Source of the DNA: Biomphalaria glabrata
Taxonomy: Eukaryota > Mollusca > Gastropoda > Planorbidae
Direction of reading: 5' to 3'
DNA length: 64,000 nucleotides
NCBI RefSeq assembly: GCF_947242115.1
Contig: NC_074712.1
Location: forward strand, 19,778,915-19,842,914
A program made the position numbers and the translations under genes. This document shows positions 1 through 10,754 of the stretch, in pieces. Within the stretch, counting starts at the first letter, position 1; the number at the start of each line of letters is the position of its first letter. The notes beneath the pieces are model-generated. The model was not told where the DNA came from, did no database searches, and saw nothing but the letters and a program-made list of their open reading frames with translations.

Positions 1-1248
1 CAAAAAGGAGCCATTTTCAAAATACAAAATGTCTTTATTAGAAAAATATTTATAAATTAAATAATAAGTATAAAAAAAATTACAAAAGAATATATACAAG
101 ATTTCTTAAGACTAAAAATAACTTTGTAGGCCTATGTCTTTTATACCCTAGATGCTAGGTGCAATTTCAAGTTTCAATTAATTACATAATTCTTTAACTC
201 AACTAATCATATTTAAAAATAGTAATAATACACATTAGTAAATATAAAATTGCTTAGTTTTTTATAACTCAACTAAAATGAGAAATTAAAAGATTTAATT
301 ATTTTGACTATGTGAACAAAAAAGAAAGAAATACTACTGCGATAAATTTACATTTCACACATAGCCCGAAGCAGTTCTAGTCAAAGTAAGAAATGGAGAA
401 ATCATTGCTCACTTTGCCTGGAGTTTTAGAATGCCAGGCCTAGATCTAGTCATTCTAGTGGGTCATTTATGTAAAATATAAACACTGTTGTGGGCAAAGA
501 TTGTTTCTTGAAGTTGAGGAAGGCCTGTAACTACACCTGATTTTACTCAATTTACTGTTCTTGGTGTTGTCATGTTGATTCAGAGAGAGCCATTAATGAT
601 TAAAAATAGAATATTATATAGAATATAAAACTACAGTTACATCTAGATCTATAATCTATAGTAATAGTAGTATAGACTATAGTGACAGTCTAGAATTAGA
701 TTATTTAGATAGAAATAATTATTATTATAATCAATAATCTCTCTAGAATCTAGATTAGTTTGTATTTGTTTTCTCCCTATCAAATTCAAAGTGTGAAAGT
801 ATCACACTGCACAGTATCAGATCAGGAAACCCTCAAGCACAATCCAATATTGAATATATAGAATATAGTCATAGATGATATTAGATTTAGATCTACATAA
901 TATTAAAATTAAATATATTATACTTATAGTAAAATAGTATAAATAGATCTAGATATCTATATTATAGTATATAGATCTAGACCTATCTGAAAATTCATTG
1001 ATTGATTCACTTTGATATGTTTTTATTTATTGATTTGTTTTTAATTATTGTTTATAAACTATAAATAGAATCTATAAACTCATTAAACTTAAACTGTGAT
1101 GTTAGTTATCATTAGTAATATATTAAATGTATGATATCTAGACTAGATTTGACTAGATCTATTTCATCTATCTAGGCCTAGGTCTGAATCTAGAATAGAT
1201 ATCTCGAAAAAAATAAATTTAATTAGATTAATTAGATCAAGAATCTAG
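1..1248. other. Probable UBE2O intron 1, no exon seen
   Basis: AT-rich DNA downstream, on the minus strand, of the UBE2O first exon. I see no second exon on either strand. From about 595 onward it is dense in CTAGATCTAG-type palindromic words, described separately. Confidence 0.4.
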
Positions 1249-1260
1249 TCAGAGTCTAGA
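595..1260. repeat. CTAGATCT-rich low-complexity island
   Basis: Short palindromic words such as TCTAGA, AGATCT and CTAGATCTAG recur every few tens of bases in an AT-rich background, without a fixed period. The island abuts the UBE2O first exon. Similar islands lie near other first exons in the window. Confidence 0.5.
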
Positions 1261-1276
1261 ATAGATTCTAAATAAC

Positions 1277-1494
1277 CGAACCTTATTTTCGGCTACAACT
1301 GTTTCTTTGCCTGTTGGATGCCAAGCAACCCTAACAGTTCCTTTCTGAATCCGTTCATCTATTTTATTATCGGCTTCATCTTCGTCGCTGCTACTGAAAA
1401 AATCACCGTTTTCTAAAACTAGTCCGAAGCTTATTCCTTTGCCTTGATTTTCAATGTAAACTTCATCTTCCTCAAAAAGGTTGCACGTAGCCAT
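1277..1494 (-). CDS. UBE2O: UBE2O-like E2/E3 ubiquitin-conjugating enzyme, first coding exon (partial)
   Basis: UBE2O is a large hybrid E2/E3 ubiquitin ligase that recognises orphan basic proteins. Only the N-terminal exon is here. It starts at the ATG at 1492-1494 (MATCNLFEEDEVYIEN) and reads about 72 residues before the coding similarity stops. The similarity is to the first SH3-like (CR1) region of UBE2O: an FGLVLENG segment, an acidic serine-rich linker (SSSDEDEAD), then KGTVRVAWHPTGKE and ENKVRL, which parallel the human FGLV, acidic linker, RGYVRVQWYPEG and KLKL order. The donor is either AAG|GTTCGG (intron from 1281) or CG|GTTATT (intron from 1276). The reading frame beyond it to a stop at 1249 is intron. 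The rest of the gene must lie left of the window. Identification is by recalled family sequence over a short exon, so it is good but not certain. Confidence 0.72.
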
Positions 1495-2149
1495 ACTGGT
1501 TGCAGGATGGATGGATTGATTGGTGGAAAGCTATTGTCAGTCCAACTTTTTAGAAAAACACAAATACAATCGCAAAAAAGGTCATTAAATAATCAAAACT
1601 AGACGTTGAATAATAAACCTACGAAGAAAACAATAAAATTACAAAAAAAAAAAACAAAAAAAAACGTCTTATCTTATTACAGACGTTAATTCAAGAAGAA
1701 GACGTATATATAGCATGGACGTAGCTAGGGAGGGGGGATCCCCCCAATGATATATCTCCCCCCGCAGGGGGGATCGGAATTTAGTGACTGATTTTTTGCT
1801 TTGATTTTTTTAATTTTAAGTGAGATTTTAACACTAAACCATCACTTGCCCCGGCGTAGCCAAAGGGGTTTTGAGTTTAAACTCCCCTACCAGGGGAGTT
1901 TGCAGTCAAATTCCCCACTTCTCTAAACAAAACCAAAAAATAAAAAGAATGCAAACGGCCATTCCCTAATTCCAAGAGCATAGCTATGGAAGATTTCGAT
2001 TTCAAAACCCCCTCCGAAATTTTCGATAAAACTATCCATACATCAGTCACCAGATTCTATGAGCGTAGCCAAGAGGGTTTTTGTGTTTAAAACCCCCCTC
2101 CAGCGGGGTTTAGAGCTAAAAAAAAATACCTCTTCAATATAAAAAAAAA

Positions 2150-2398
2150 GCAAATTACACACTCCATTAATAAAGTGCTATGACAAATTTGTACAAATAG
2201 GTGTCTACTCCTTCTTCCCTAGTGCTATTAGAGCATGGAATGGGTTGCCTGAGCTAGCTAGGAAAACCAGTGACATGGCAGAATTTAAGCCATTGGTTAA
2301 TATGCATGACTGAATGCATGACGCGTTGGATGTCATCATCTTCTTTTTTTTTTTTTTTTTGAAGTAAAGTCTGTATTATATAAGATAAGATAAGATAA
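2150..2398 (+). mobile_element. LINE 3' end with (GATAA)n-type tail
   Basis: One frame reads GVYSFFPSAIRAWNGLPELA, the usual end of a non-LTR reverse transcriptase ORF (FFP..IR.WN.LP). A T-run follows, then a TATAAGATAAGATAAGATAA tail. Only the last part of ORF2 remains. Confidence 0.6.
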
Positions 2399-2419
2399 TC
2401 ATCTGCCGAAATCGAAAAA

Positions 2420-2790
2420 GACTAAATGTGGCTCAACAAAGATGGCTAAGATGGATTTTATAGAGATCGGGTCTCAATCAAGGAAATCCTATGCCGAACT
2501 AGGAGTCGACCCCTTAGTAGGCCTAAGGATGTGACAGAGCGTCGCGTGAGGTTTGCGGGACATGTTCTCCGACAAATGAATTACGCATAATGAGTTGCGA
2601 TGACATGGAGGCCATTACGAGGAGAGCGCAAACAAGGACATCTTAGTACAACTTGGCGCCACACTTTCACGTAGGTCCTCATAGCAGGTGGGAAGAGGCT
2701 TCAGACATTGCCAGTGACAGGTTTTTGTGGAAGCAGCTTGCCGCCCAATGCGACGAACGACGCGGGAGGATCTAAGTCAGTAAGAATAGC
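2420..2790 (+). pseudogene. LINE reverse transcriptase C-terminal fragment
   Basis: Broken frames give RLNVAQQRWLRWI, then RRVRFAGHVLRQMN, then a basic TTWRHTF stretch and a closing WKQL..ALCDERRGR-like segment. This is the usual order at the C-terminus of LINE ORF2 proteins. Frameshifts and stops show it is inactive. Confidence 0.5.
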
Positions 2791-3113
2791 ACATTAGGTT
2801 TTTGAAATAAAACGTTTGAATAGCAGGATAAAGCACTGTAGATACCTCAGAATATGCATTTTGTCGGCTTTCAATACCAGAAATAGTGCTTGGCGGAGCC
2901 CCGCGCTGAGGGAACTCAATGGCAATGGTGGGGACTTTACAATTTTTCCACTAACTCCAGAAAGAACCTATTCTAGGGTACAATAAACGTCTTCCGAAAG
3001 AAAGATTAATTATGTACACACACGCACGCGCACACACATTTTTTTGCCGGGGGGGGGGGAGAAATCCCCCCAACCATCCACCACCCCCGAAAAAAATCCT
3101 GGCTACGCCCATG

Positions 3114-3568
3114 ATATATGTAGATTTAAACAATAAGTCATCTTCCTATCCTAATTGTACTTAAATTCTATCTATAGTAAACAACAACGTAACCGTGCGA
3201 CGTAGATGTAGGCTATGCCTATCATTAAGTCTGTAATTTATAAGATAAGAAAAGATAGATTACATAATAATAATTATTTATCTGGTGTTCACCCCCCCCC
3301 CCAGCAGGGGGTGATGGATGGAATTTAGTGACTGTTTTTTTTTTCTTTAATTTTGTTTATTGTAGGTAATATTTTAATGATAAATGAGGCCCATGTTCTT
3401 TCGCTGTCCATAGCTTTCTTGGTCACTGTCTCTCCCGTCTGGTGCGGTCTAGAGCTATGTCTTCCGAATGGTCAGTATTGATGTTCACTGATTTGAGGTC
3501 CCGTTTTATTACATCTATACTAAATAGTATACCAGGAACTATATATAAATTATAGACAAGATCTAGAT
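3114..3568. other. Spacer between two transposon insertions
   Basis: It contains a second short LINE tail (about 3228-3260, AGTCTGTAATTTATAAGATA) and a C/G-run segment at 3290-3330 that matches part of the 1714-3113 element (GGAATTTAGTGACTG). No gene is seen. Confidence 0.4.
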
Positions 3569-4079
3569 CAGTGATGCCCAATATAGGGCCTACGCCCGCG
3601 GGCCAGATCCGGTCCGCGACGTGGTTCCATACGGCCCACCAAATTAAACGCCAGTACAAAGTGTAAAAACTCCCCCTCCAAAAGACAAGATTGAAACATG
3701 TTTCTTGATCAACATTAGATGATTAGGGGTAGGGCCACAATTTTGTCTGATCGATTGGTACCATAACCTTTAACATTTGTTGTTTAGAATGTGACTGAAT
3801 GTAGAATCTACCAGGAAAAATGAAAGGATGTTTATTTTTTGTGGAACATGATAATAAACCATTATATTTGTTTTATAAAGAAAGTAGAAAGTATGGTTGT
3901 TTAAAAAAAAAACAATTAAACGGCATTATAAAACAAATATGACGTCATTCTTGTTTTGAGATAAAAATATTGTTAAATCATGGTTAAAACTATACCTTGA
4001 GATTGGATGATCGATGGAAATATTTAATAATAATAATTTAATTTATAGAGGCTGTTAACAAACATAATGTAGGTTCAAT

Positions 4080-4705
4080 GAGCTGTGATAACATTACAAA
4101 CATTAACACTAGAGCTAAAATTAGCCTACAAACTAATCTAGAAAGGTTTTGAACAGATGTCTTAATGTTCTTCTTGAATGCAATAGTGAAGCATTTTATT
4201 GTGTGTCTGAGATCAATGGGGAGTGATCGAGTTCCAAATCTTTGGTCCGTGTTTTGAAAAATCCCACAAACCGTAACTTTTGAGGGAGAAAAGTAGAACT
4301 CACTAGATTCTAGAAGCGCATGGAGCGCAGTGTTCTTTGAGGAAATATGGAATGATCAGTTCACTAAGGTACAAGGGCATTTTTTTTTTATTGTAGATGC
4401 ACTGATGACGTGTGGCCACCTTGTAGTTAATACTTGCTTTCACATGAAGCCAAATAATGGGGTGTGTGCAAGAGAGCTGTAGAGGAATCTCGTCTTGTTT
4501 TCAGTGGCACTATTCGTGCTGCAGTTTGGCGATTTTGTCATCAGAAATACCTGCTAGTTGCTAGAATGGCGTTGCAGTAGTCAAGGCAGGAGAGTATGAA
4601 TGCTACAGCTAGCTTTTTTTTTTTGTTGTTGATTCCGTCGTGAAATCTCGCCCGACCCGCGCAACTGCAAATATATTGAAATAAAGACCCTTGCAGACCG
4701 AAGAG
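4080..4705 (-). pseudogene. LINE ORF2 C-terminal fragments
   Basis: The minus strand gives AVAFILSCLDYCNAILA at about 4550-4620, the LV.SRLDYCN.LL motif of CR1/L2-type reverse transcriptases. Further on come TDQRFGTRSLPIDLRHTIK and FKKNIKT at about 4150-4260, the usual RxxPxLWNSLP..IR..FK..LKT end. A second piece (RARSAFGS) crosses the 4718-10179 insertion and continues at 10188-10215, so that hAT landed in LINE debris. Confidence 0.5.
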
Positions 4706-4859
4706 CTGAGCCGAAGGCACTGGCGGATCCAGGGGGGGGGCGGTAGGGGCGATCGCCCCCCCCCCACTCGGCCGACCCCCCCCCCCCGAAGGGGGGGGGG
4801 GCGGACGAGCTTTAGTATAGAAGTCACACAATTTGTATACGAATTTATTACTTATGTTT

Positions 4860-5480
4860 ATAATATATACTAATTATTTATATTTCAAACTATTTTTAGA
4901 TTATTTCGCCCCCCCCCATCTAGTATGTTGGCCGATTAGGTGGGGTCGGGAGGGGGCGATAGCATCAATCCGCCCCCCCCCCAACCATAAACTTTTGAGT
5001 GGGGGGGCGGTCCAATTTATTTGTAGAAATCACAGCTTGCCAAAAGAATCAATTAAATATCTATATGATTAAAACTTGTTATTGATATTTTAACCGATCT
5101 TTATATTATGTCGTTCCCCTGTTGTCCGATTGGTGTGGGGGGGGGCGAAACCTCTACTGCCCTTCCCAACTAATCCCTTTGAGTGGGGGGGGCGGTCCTA
5201 CTTTTATGGAGAAATCATAGTTTGTGAGCAAGATTAGTTGCATTGATATATAAATTTGATATTATGTCGCTCTCCTTCAGGTATCTTGGCCGATTCGGTG
5301 GGGTAAAAGGGGGGGGGGGGCGATTGCATGTACTGGCGGTCATATTTTTATGGAGGAATCATAGTTTGTGAACAAAAATAGTTGAATTTTTATATAATTA
5401 ATATGTGAGACCATTTTTTATATTATGTCGCACCACACTCTAATCTCAAATTTTATGATTAGTAAATATAAAAAGAAAAA
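4860..5480. repeat. hAT left subterminal tandem repeats
   Basis: Four diverged repeats of about 160-230 bp, each with TTATGTCG(C/T)..CCCC, TTGGCCGATT.GGTGGGG, a long G or C run, then TTTATGGAGAAATCATAG-like sequence. The same series recurs at 39490-39990 in the second copy. Confidence 0.6.
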
Positions 5481-5539
5481 GGTGGCAGGGGCGATACTTG
5501 CCATCTTCTTTCCCTCATCGGACAAAGCAATACTCTTTC

Positions 5540-6983
5540 TTTTTGTATTATAGTTAAGAAATTACAAAATGTAAAAAAAAAAATCAGCCACTAATATAAT
5601 TTATATATGCTATAAATTAAATTCTCGTATCGAGTGGCCCCACCCTTATTCTTTAATGCCAAATGCAATTGTGAGCAGGTCAGGCAGGCGCGAGCTGTGG
5701 TGGCCTATTCTCTTCTGCTGCTCAACATTAAATTCATTAGCAACAGTAGGCAGGTGGTAGCTCTACCGGGTGGGCCCAATCTGTGCACCTCGGTCTGCGA
5801 CCAAGGGGCTAGAGTCGCCTAAGCAACCAGACAGCACAATTGAACTAAACTAAACTAATCTAGCTAACTAAAAGAAAGCAATAACGAAACTTTTACTTTA
5901 GGATAAATAAAACAAAAAGAAACTTTATTTACACACACAAATAAATCAATAATAAAATATAACATATAGAGCTACACTAGCACTACAACTGAACTCAGCA
6001 ACTAACTAAAACCCTCTAAATCTACAAACACTAACAGACTAACCAAACCAACTATCTAACTATTACTACCCTAGACCTAAGCTTAGAATTAATAAAATAT
6101 AACAAAAAAAGGTACAGGGAGGCGATGGCAGACTAATGGCAGACTAATGGCAGTCTAATGGCAGTAGACTAACAACAGCCTACAGGCAGTAGACTAACAA
6201 CAGCAGTACTGCAGTAAGGATAGCAGGCGGTCCCAGCTGAAATTACACTACACACAATTAACTCTACACCGGCACTACTGTCGGCACTGACCACTGGTCA
6301 AGACAAAAGAGGGCTCAACGTGGTTCTGGAGCCAGCTATAACTGGTCAGCGCGAACATATCGGAGAGCATGACGTCACGCTAATTACCTAAAACTAAACT
6401 GGACTACTGATTCCCCTAATTTGTACCTAGCCGTACGCTATAATAAAATCTAGAAAATTACTAAAGACACGGACTACACAACATTATATACCAAACTAAA
6501 CAGCATAAAAACGAGAACCTTAAAATTTAAATCTTACAAAAATACCAAAAGGAAGAAGAAAGATATTTATGTTCTAAACTCGTACAGGGACCCTATACAG
6601 CTTCTAGACTAGCACTTAGACTGAAATCAGAAAATAACTACTAACCTAACCTAAGCGCTAAAGACAAAAATACATAGAACTAATCAGGGACAAAGAAATG
6701 GAAACAGTGCCAACAACTCTAAAGCTAGTTAACTATTTTTAAAACTACTTTTCCTCTACGAGCAAAACACAAATAACAGAAAAAGACTAAAACTAGCAGA
6801 AGTTATAAATAGCGGAAACTACAAACACACAGCACTGACCTATGCAAGAAGAAAAGACACTAGATTAAATTATTCTAGCCTGGCCTATATAAAGCAAATA
6901 GATCGAAATACAGATAAAAATAGATAACAAATAGACCTGGGGTCGCACGCTCACACAATCATTAGCAGAAATTATAAAAAGGA
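5540..6983. other. Unassigned interior segment with strong A/C strand skew
   Basis: Absent from hAT copy 2, which jumps directly from the equivalent of 5530 to that of 9255. From 5820 to 6960 the plus strand is rich in A and C (ACTAAACTAA-like words). It contains a short GGCAGACTAAT/GGCAGTAGACTAAC repeat near 6125-6200 and TTTATT near 5900. This could be another inserted element in reverse orientation, but I could not find its ends. Confidence 0.35.
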
Positions 6984-6988
6984 GCGAG

Positions 6989-8984
6989 TGTGACGAACCG
7001 TTTTAGCTCACTCGAGGTATCACTCAGGTCTAAGCATTTAATTAATTTATTTACTCGCTATTAATCATCACTTTTATTAATTTAGCCAATCAAGCGCTAA
7101 AAACACAGCCACCACCCCTCCAATCCAACCCCACCCCTTTGGCATCGATGTCACACTTTACTATTCCCACCTTGACACGCGTCACACTAGACTCTTGACA
7201 AGAGTACACTCCCTCCATCTATCGTGGCAAACATCCGTTGACCCCCCCCCCTTCCGGGAGCGGCTGGTCACTTCAAAGTGCCCATTCAACTCAACGCCTC
7301 GGGCAACGCTGTTCGTCAAACATTAGCCATTATCAAGGTATAATCTCCTTTGATCCAGCCGAGCTCTGATACCCCCATCCTTTCTATCCTCTGACCACCT
7401 GGCGAACTCCCTGGACTTTCAACTCGCGCCTTCGCGCGGTGTCTATCTCCCGGAAACGCCGTCACGGTCAAGCGAGGATCTCTTTGTCAAAGACGCCAGA
7501 TAGTCTAGACCACCTTTGCACTTATCTCCCGCCACTCACCCCCCCCCCCCCATCTTTCTATCCACGTGTATATGGACAAACTTCATCGTCCGATCTCATT
7601 CACGCTGGAGAGCCCACAGGGAGCACATCTATCTCTTGCTTGAGCTCTAGACTATTTTCATTCCCTTATTTCACTTGGATTGGTGGTATGTAACTTAGTA
7701 AAGTGCTTGAGAACCATTTTACTTAGTAATGTAAATATATATTTGTGCATTTATTACTACATTATTTGTGTACCGTACTTATTTGTGCATTCTTATCATG
7801 GATAATCTAATTAGATTACTGTATACTTATATTTTATATCATGACTTTTGTGGCTAAATTTCAAACCATCTGGACTAGAATTTATTAACGATTCTTACCA
7901 AATGTATTTAGCTCTTTAACCATTATTAATTTATCTCTGATATATTAGCGCTCAGCACGAGCCTTCAATATATTATCATTATCAATTCCTTGGCAGGGAA
8001 TTATCAAAACACCTCTGTAAACATGTCTTATTACTGAGTATGTATTTACTTATGCTCTATGTTTACTTATGTGAGAGCACGGGCGAGTATCAGACGTTGA
8101 TCTCCCCTTTCCCTTTCATCTCATTTATCTTAGTGATGTATGTACTTGCTATTCACCGTGATTGGTGAGCGTCACTTATATTACTTATCATATATCACTT
8201 GTTACTGTTTGTTATTTCCCTTTATGGGAGTCCCCATTATTATTGTTATCTCCCTTGATGGGACACTATATTCATTTGTTAGGTCCCTTTGATAAATATG
8301 AAACTAGCTTATGGTTTCTATACATCAGTCTGAAGATGTCCTTCACGGAAAGGCATCTACCTCCCAGTGTTATCATTATGGCTAAACCGACGCATACATC
8401 ATATCGTTGCAGCTTTTATCTATAGACCACATCCGCCTGAAATCTTAGCAACCTAAAGCTGATAACAGATTTGCTGACACCAGATCTGTAGACATCAGTC
8501 CTACTCATCGTTCAAGAGTCCAAGTAACAACGCTAGCCACAGACTCGTCACTGGATTGACTGATTGGTAGACGCAGCTTAGCTCTGCAACCATACAAGTT
8601 GGACTGCAACCGGAGCCTGGATCCCCTACACCAGCCCACCAGCAGACAGCATCAGTACTAGCCACACCCGTCTCATCAGTGCAGCACCGGACCTAAAGCA
8701 AAGCAAGCAGCCTAATGACACTCAGACCCCTTGGTTCTAACATCTGATGATGATAGTCCTATATATGTAAATACGCTAGATCCCATACTAGCAACTGTAC
8801 AGCATGTCACCTTTCATTATCTGATTTTGTATAATAAACTGTACATAAGTTTGCATCTAAATATAGTATTTGTTGCCTGCATTTTAACGCTGTGCTTGTA
8901 GTTTATATGTGCAAGTAAGGATTCTCAAACCATAAAAATCCCCTAGACACCCAAAACGGCCAAATCTTAATCCGACTTGTCACA
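6989..8984. mobile_element. Solo LTR of a retrotransposon, about 2 kb
   Basis: It starts TGTGACGAACC and ends CTTGTCACA, so it has the TG...CA ends of an LTR, and it is flanked by the 5-bp duplication gcgag (6984-6988, 8985-8989). No internal coding region or second LTR is present, so it is a solo LTR left by recombination. A related solo LTR lies at 12909-15014. A Gypsy-like family is likely but unproven. It is younger than the hAT copy that contains it. Confidence 0.65.
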
Positions 8985-9429
8985 GCGAGGATAAATCGTT
9001 TTCATTCTACCGCCCCTCCCATTTCCAGACAGAGTTTATGTAATTTCACATGAATTTATCATAATTATTTTAAGAAAGACTTTGCTTTGGAAAAGTAAGA
9101 ATTCAAACAAAAATTTTCAGTATAAGAGTCACGATTGAGATGAGTAGCCTTTTTTCTAGCCTTTACTCAATCTAATATTTTTCTAGTTAAATTTGGGACT
9201 ATAACTCACAATTTATGCTTGAATTTTATTGAATATTATTTATCGAATTTTTTTTTCGGCAGCGATCCTCAAAACCTTAATCTAAATATGTGGGGTATCT
9301 GATCTTTTCAAGGAACAAATCGGTTTTATTTGCAATGTATTAAGGGCGTATACATTCAAATTAGAATATTTTTCAAGTACAACATTATTCAAAAGGTCCT
9401 TTTTTAATAAGATGAATAATGAGCTTTAG

Positions 9430-10048
9430 GTAAGGAGAATGCGTTTCTTCAGCGAAGAATGCAAGAAAACGCTTTTAGCGTCGGGGCTTCGCCCCGAAAA
9501 TCACTGATGAATAGTGAGCTGTAGTTGTCAGGAGCAGACGTTTCTGCAGTGAAGAATGCAAGTAAACGCTTTTGGCGTCCCGACCTCCACTGATTAATAA
9601 TGAGCTGTAGATGTCAGGAGAATGCGTTTCTTCAGTGAAGAATGCATGAAAACGCTATATGCGTTTGATGAATAGTGAGTTGTAGATGTCAGGAGCAGGC
9701 GTTTCTGCAGTGAAAAATGCAAGAAAACGCTTTTTTGGCGTCGGGGCTTCGCTCCGAACTCAACTGATTGAAAATGAGTTGTAGATGTCAGGAAAATGCG
9801 TTTCTTCAGTGAAGAATGCATGAAAACGCTTTATGCGTCGGGGCTACGCCCCGAAACTCACTGATGAATAGTGAGCTGTAGATGTCAGAAGCAGGCGTTT
9901 CTGCAGTGAAAAATGCAAGAAAACGCTTTTTGGCGTCGGGGCTTCGCCCCGAACTCCACTGATGGATAAAGAGCTGTAGATGTCAGGAGAATGCGTTTCT
10001 GTAGTGAAGAATGCATGAAAATACTGAGAAATACTGCTTATTTATTCT

Positions 10049-10080
<32 letters not shown>

Positions 10081-10085
10081 CGCTA
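9430..10085. repeat. hAT right subterminal tandem repeats and (TG)n
   Basis: About seven units of some 95 bp, each with GCGTTTCTKCAGTGAAGAA, AAAACGCTTTT.GCGTCGGGGC and a GATGAATAGTGAGCTGTAG segment. Many carry the short palindrome GGGGCTTCGCCCC. They end in a TATATA/TGTGTG microsatellite at 10050-10080. The second copy at 42430-42530 has one unit only. Confidence 0.7.
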
Positions 10086-10249
10086 TACGCACGTTTATGT
10101 ATAGGGTTAGGGTTTACTGGGCGTTAGGGTTTGGAAAAAAATCGCCCCCCCCCACTCCAAAGTTCTGGATCCGCTAGTGGCCGAAGGCACTTCGAGCTCT
10201 ATTAAGTTTGAAAAAAAAAACCTGCTTGAGCGTCAAACAGTAAAAAAAA

Positions 10250-10385
10250 AAACCTCTCGCCAACCCGTGGACACCGCCACGGGAGTTTTGTTGTGCTATT
10301 CATTTAGCCTAACCACTTCCTCTAATGGTCGTTTCCACCCGGGTGCACGATGAGGCAGAACAGCGTACCCGGGCCCTTGAGTGAA
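10250..10385 (-). mobile_element. Fragment of the same repeat as the 435-bp insertion at 22321
   Basis: Read on the minus strand it gives CTGCCTCATCGTGCACCCGG, TGGAAACGACC and GGTTAGGCTAAAT, closely matching 22335-22395. It lacks the 3' half of that element. Confidence 0.55.
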
Positions 10386-10754
10386 AGAAAACTCTAAGAT
10401 TGCGAACTAAATGAACAAAACAAAATATTTATGAAAACGAGTCTGCAAGTTACAAATAACAATGTTTAAAAAAAATGTAATGAAGCCATTTTCCGGCGCG
10501 TAAAAAATAATAAAAGGCATATATATTATTCATTAAATTAATTTCTAGATCTAGATCAAATGGTTTCTTATAATAAAATAATTTCAAGTAGATCTAGATC
10601 CAGACTTCTAGATCTATACATATTTCATTTCGTTTTCGTATCTTTTCGTTGGGCATCACTGATCTAGATCTAGAAGCAGTAAAAAAAAAATTCTTTACTT
10701 CATTCGATAAAAAAATCTGACAATGTTTTTAATTTACAGTCACAGAAATAAACA

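Larger units (their letters stand above)
1714..3113. mobile_element. DNA transposon with CATGG(G/A)CGTAGC inverted ends
   Basis: The left end reads CATGGACGTAGCTAGG and the right end CCTGGCTACGCCCATG, an imperfect 16-bp terminal inverted repeat. Flanks atatatag and atatatgt suggest an imperfect target duplication. The interior repeats GCGTAGCCAAAGGGGTTT-type segments near 1853 and 2062, with C/G runs. No transposase is recognisable, so it is non-autonomous and of uncertain superfamily. It carries LINE fragments at 2150-2398 and 2420-2790. Confidence 0.5.
4718..10179. mobile_element. hAT transposon, Zaphod-like ends, copy 1
   Basis: The left end CACTGGCGGATCCAG and right end TTCTGGATCCGCTAGTG are inverted. 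The 8-bp duplication gccgaagg sits at 4710-4717 and 10180-10187. The left part has four subterminal repeats with G/C runs (4860-5480). The right part has about seven repeats of some 95 bp (9430-10020), then a TA/TG microsatellite and a TAGGGTTAGGGTTT segment. No transposase is recognised. A solo LTR (6989-8984) is inserted. A complete second copy is at 39382-42850, a right-end piece at 23984-24379 and a left-end scrap at 43267. Confidence 0.72.
3569..10661 (+). mobile_element. hAT DNA transposon (outermost of a nest)
   Basis: The left end CAGTGATGCCCAATA and right end CGTTGGGCATCACTG are inverted over 13 perfect bases. They are flanked by the 8-bp target duplication atctagat (3561-3568 and 10662-10669), as hAT transposases leave. 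About 3830-3900 translates to FFVEHDNKPLYLFYKES, matching the N-terminal zinc-finger start of hAT transposases. A second copy of this end lies at 43460-43846. Only about 1.6 kb belongs to this element; the rest is a LINE fragment and the nested hAT at 4718-10179. Confidence 0.65.

Noticed and set aside
4541-4873. Proline- and glycine-rich small proteins
   Set aside because: They come from C and G runs and the inverted ends of the hAT element, read in all frames.
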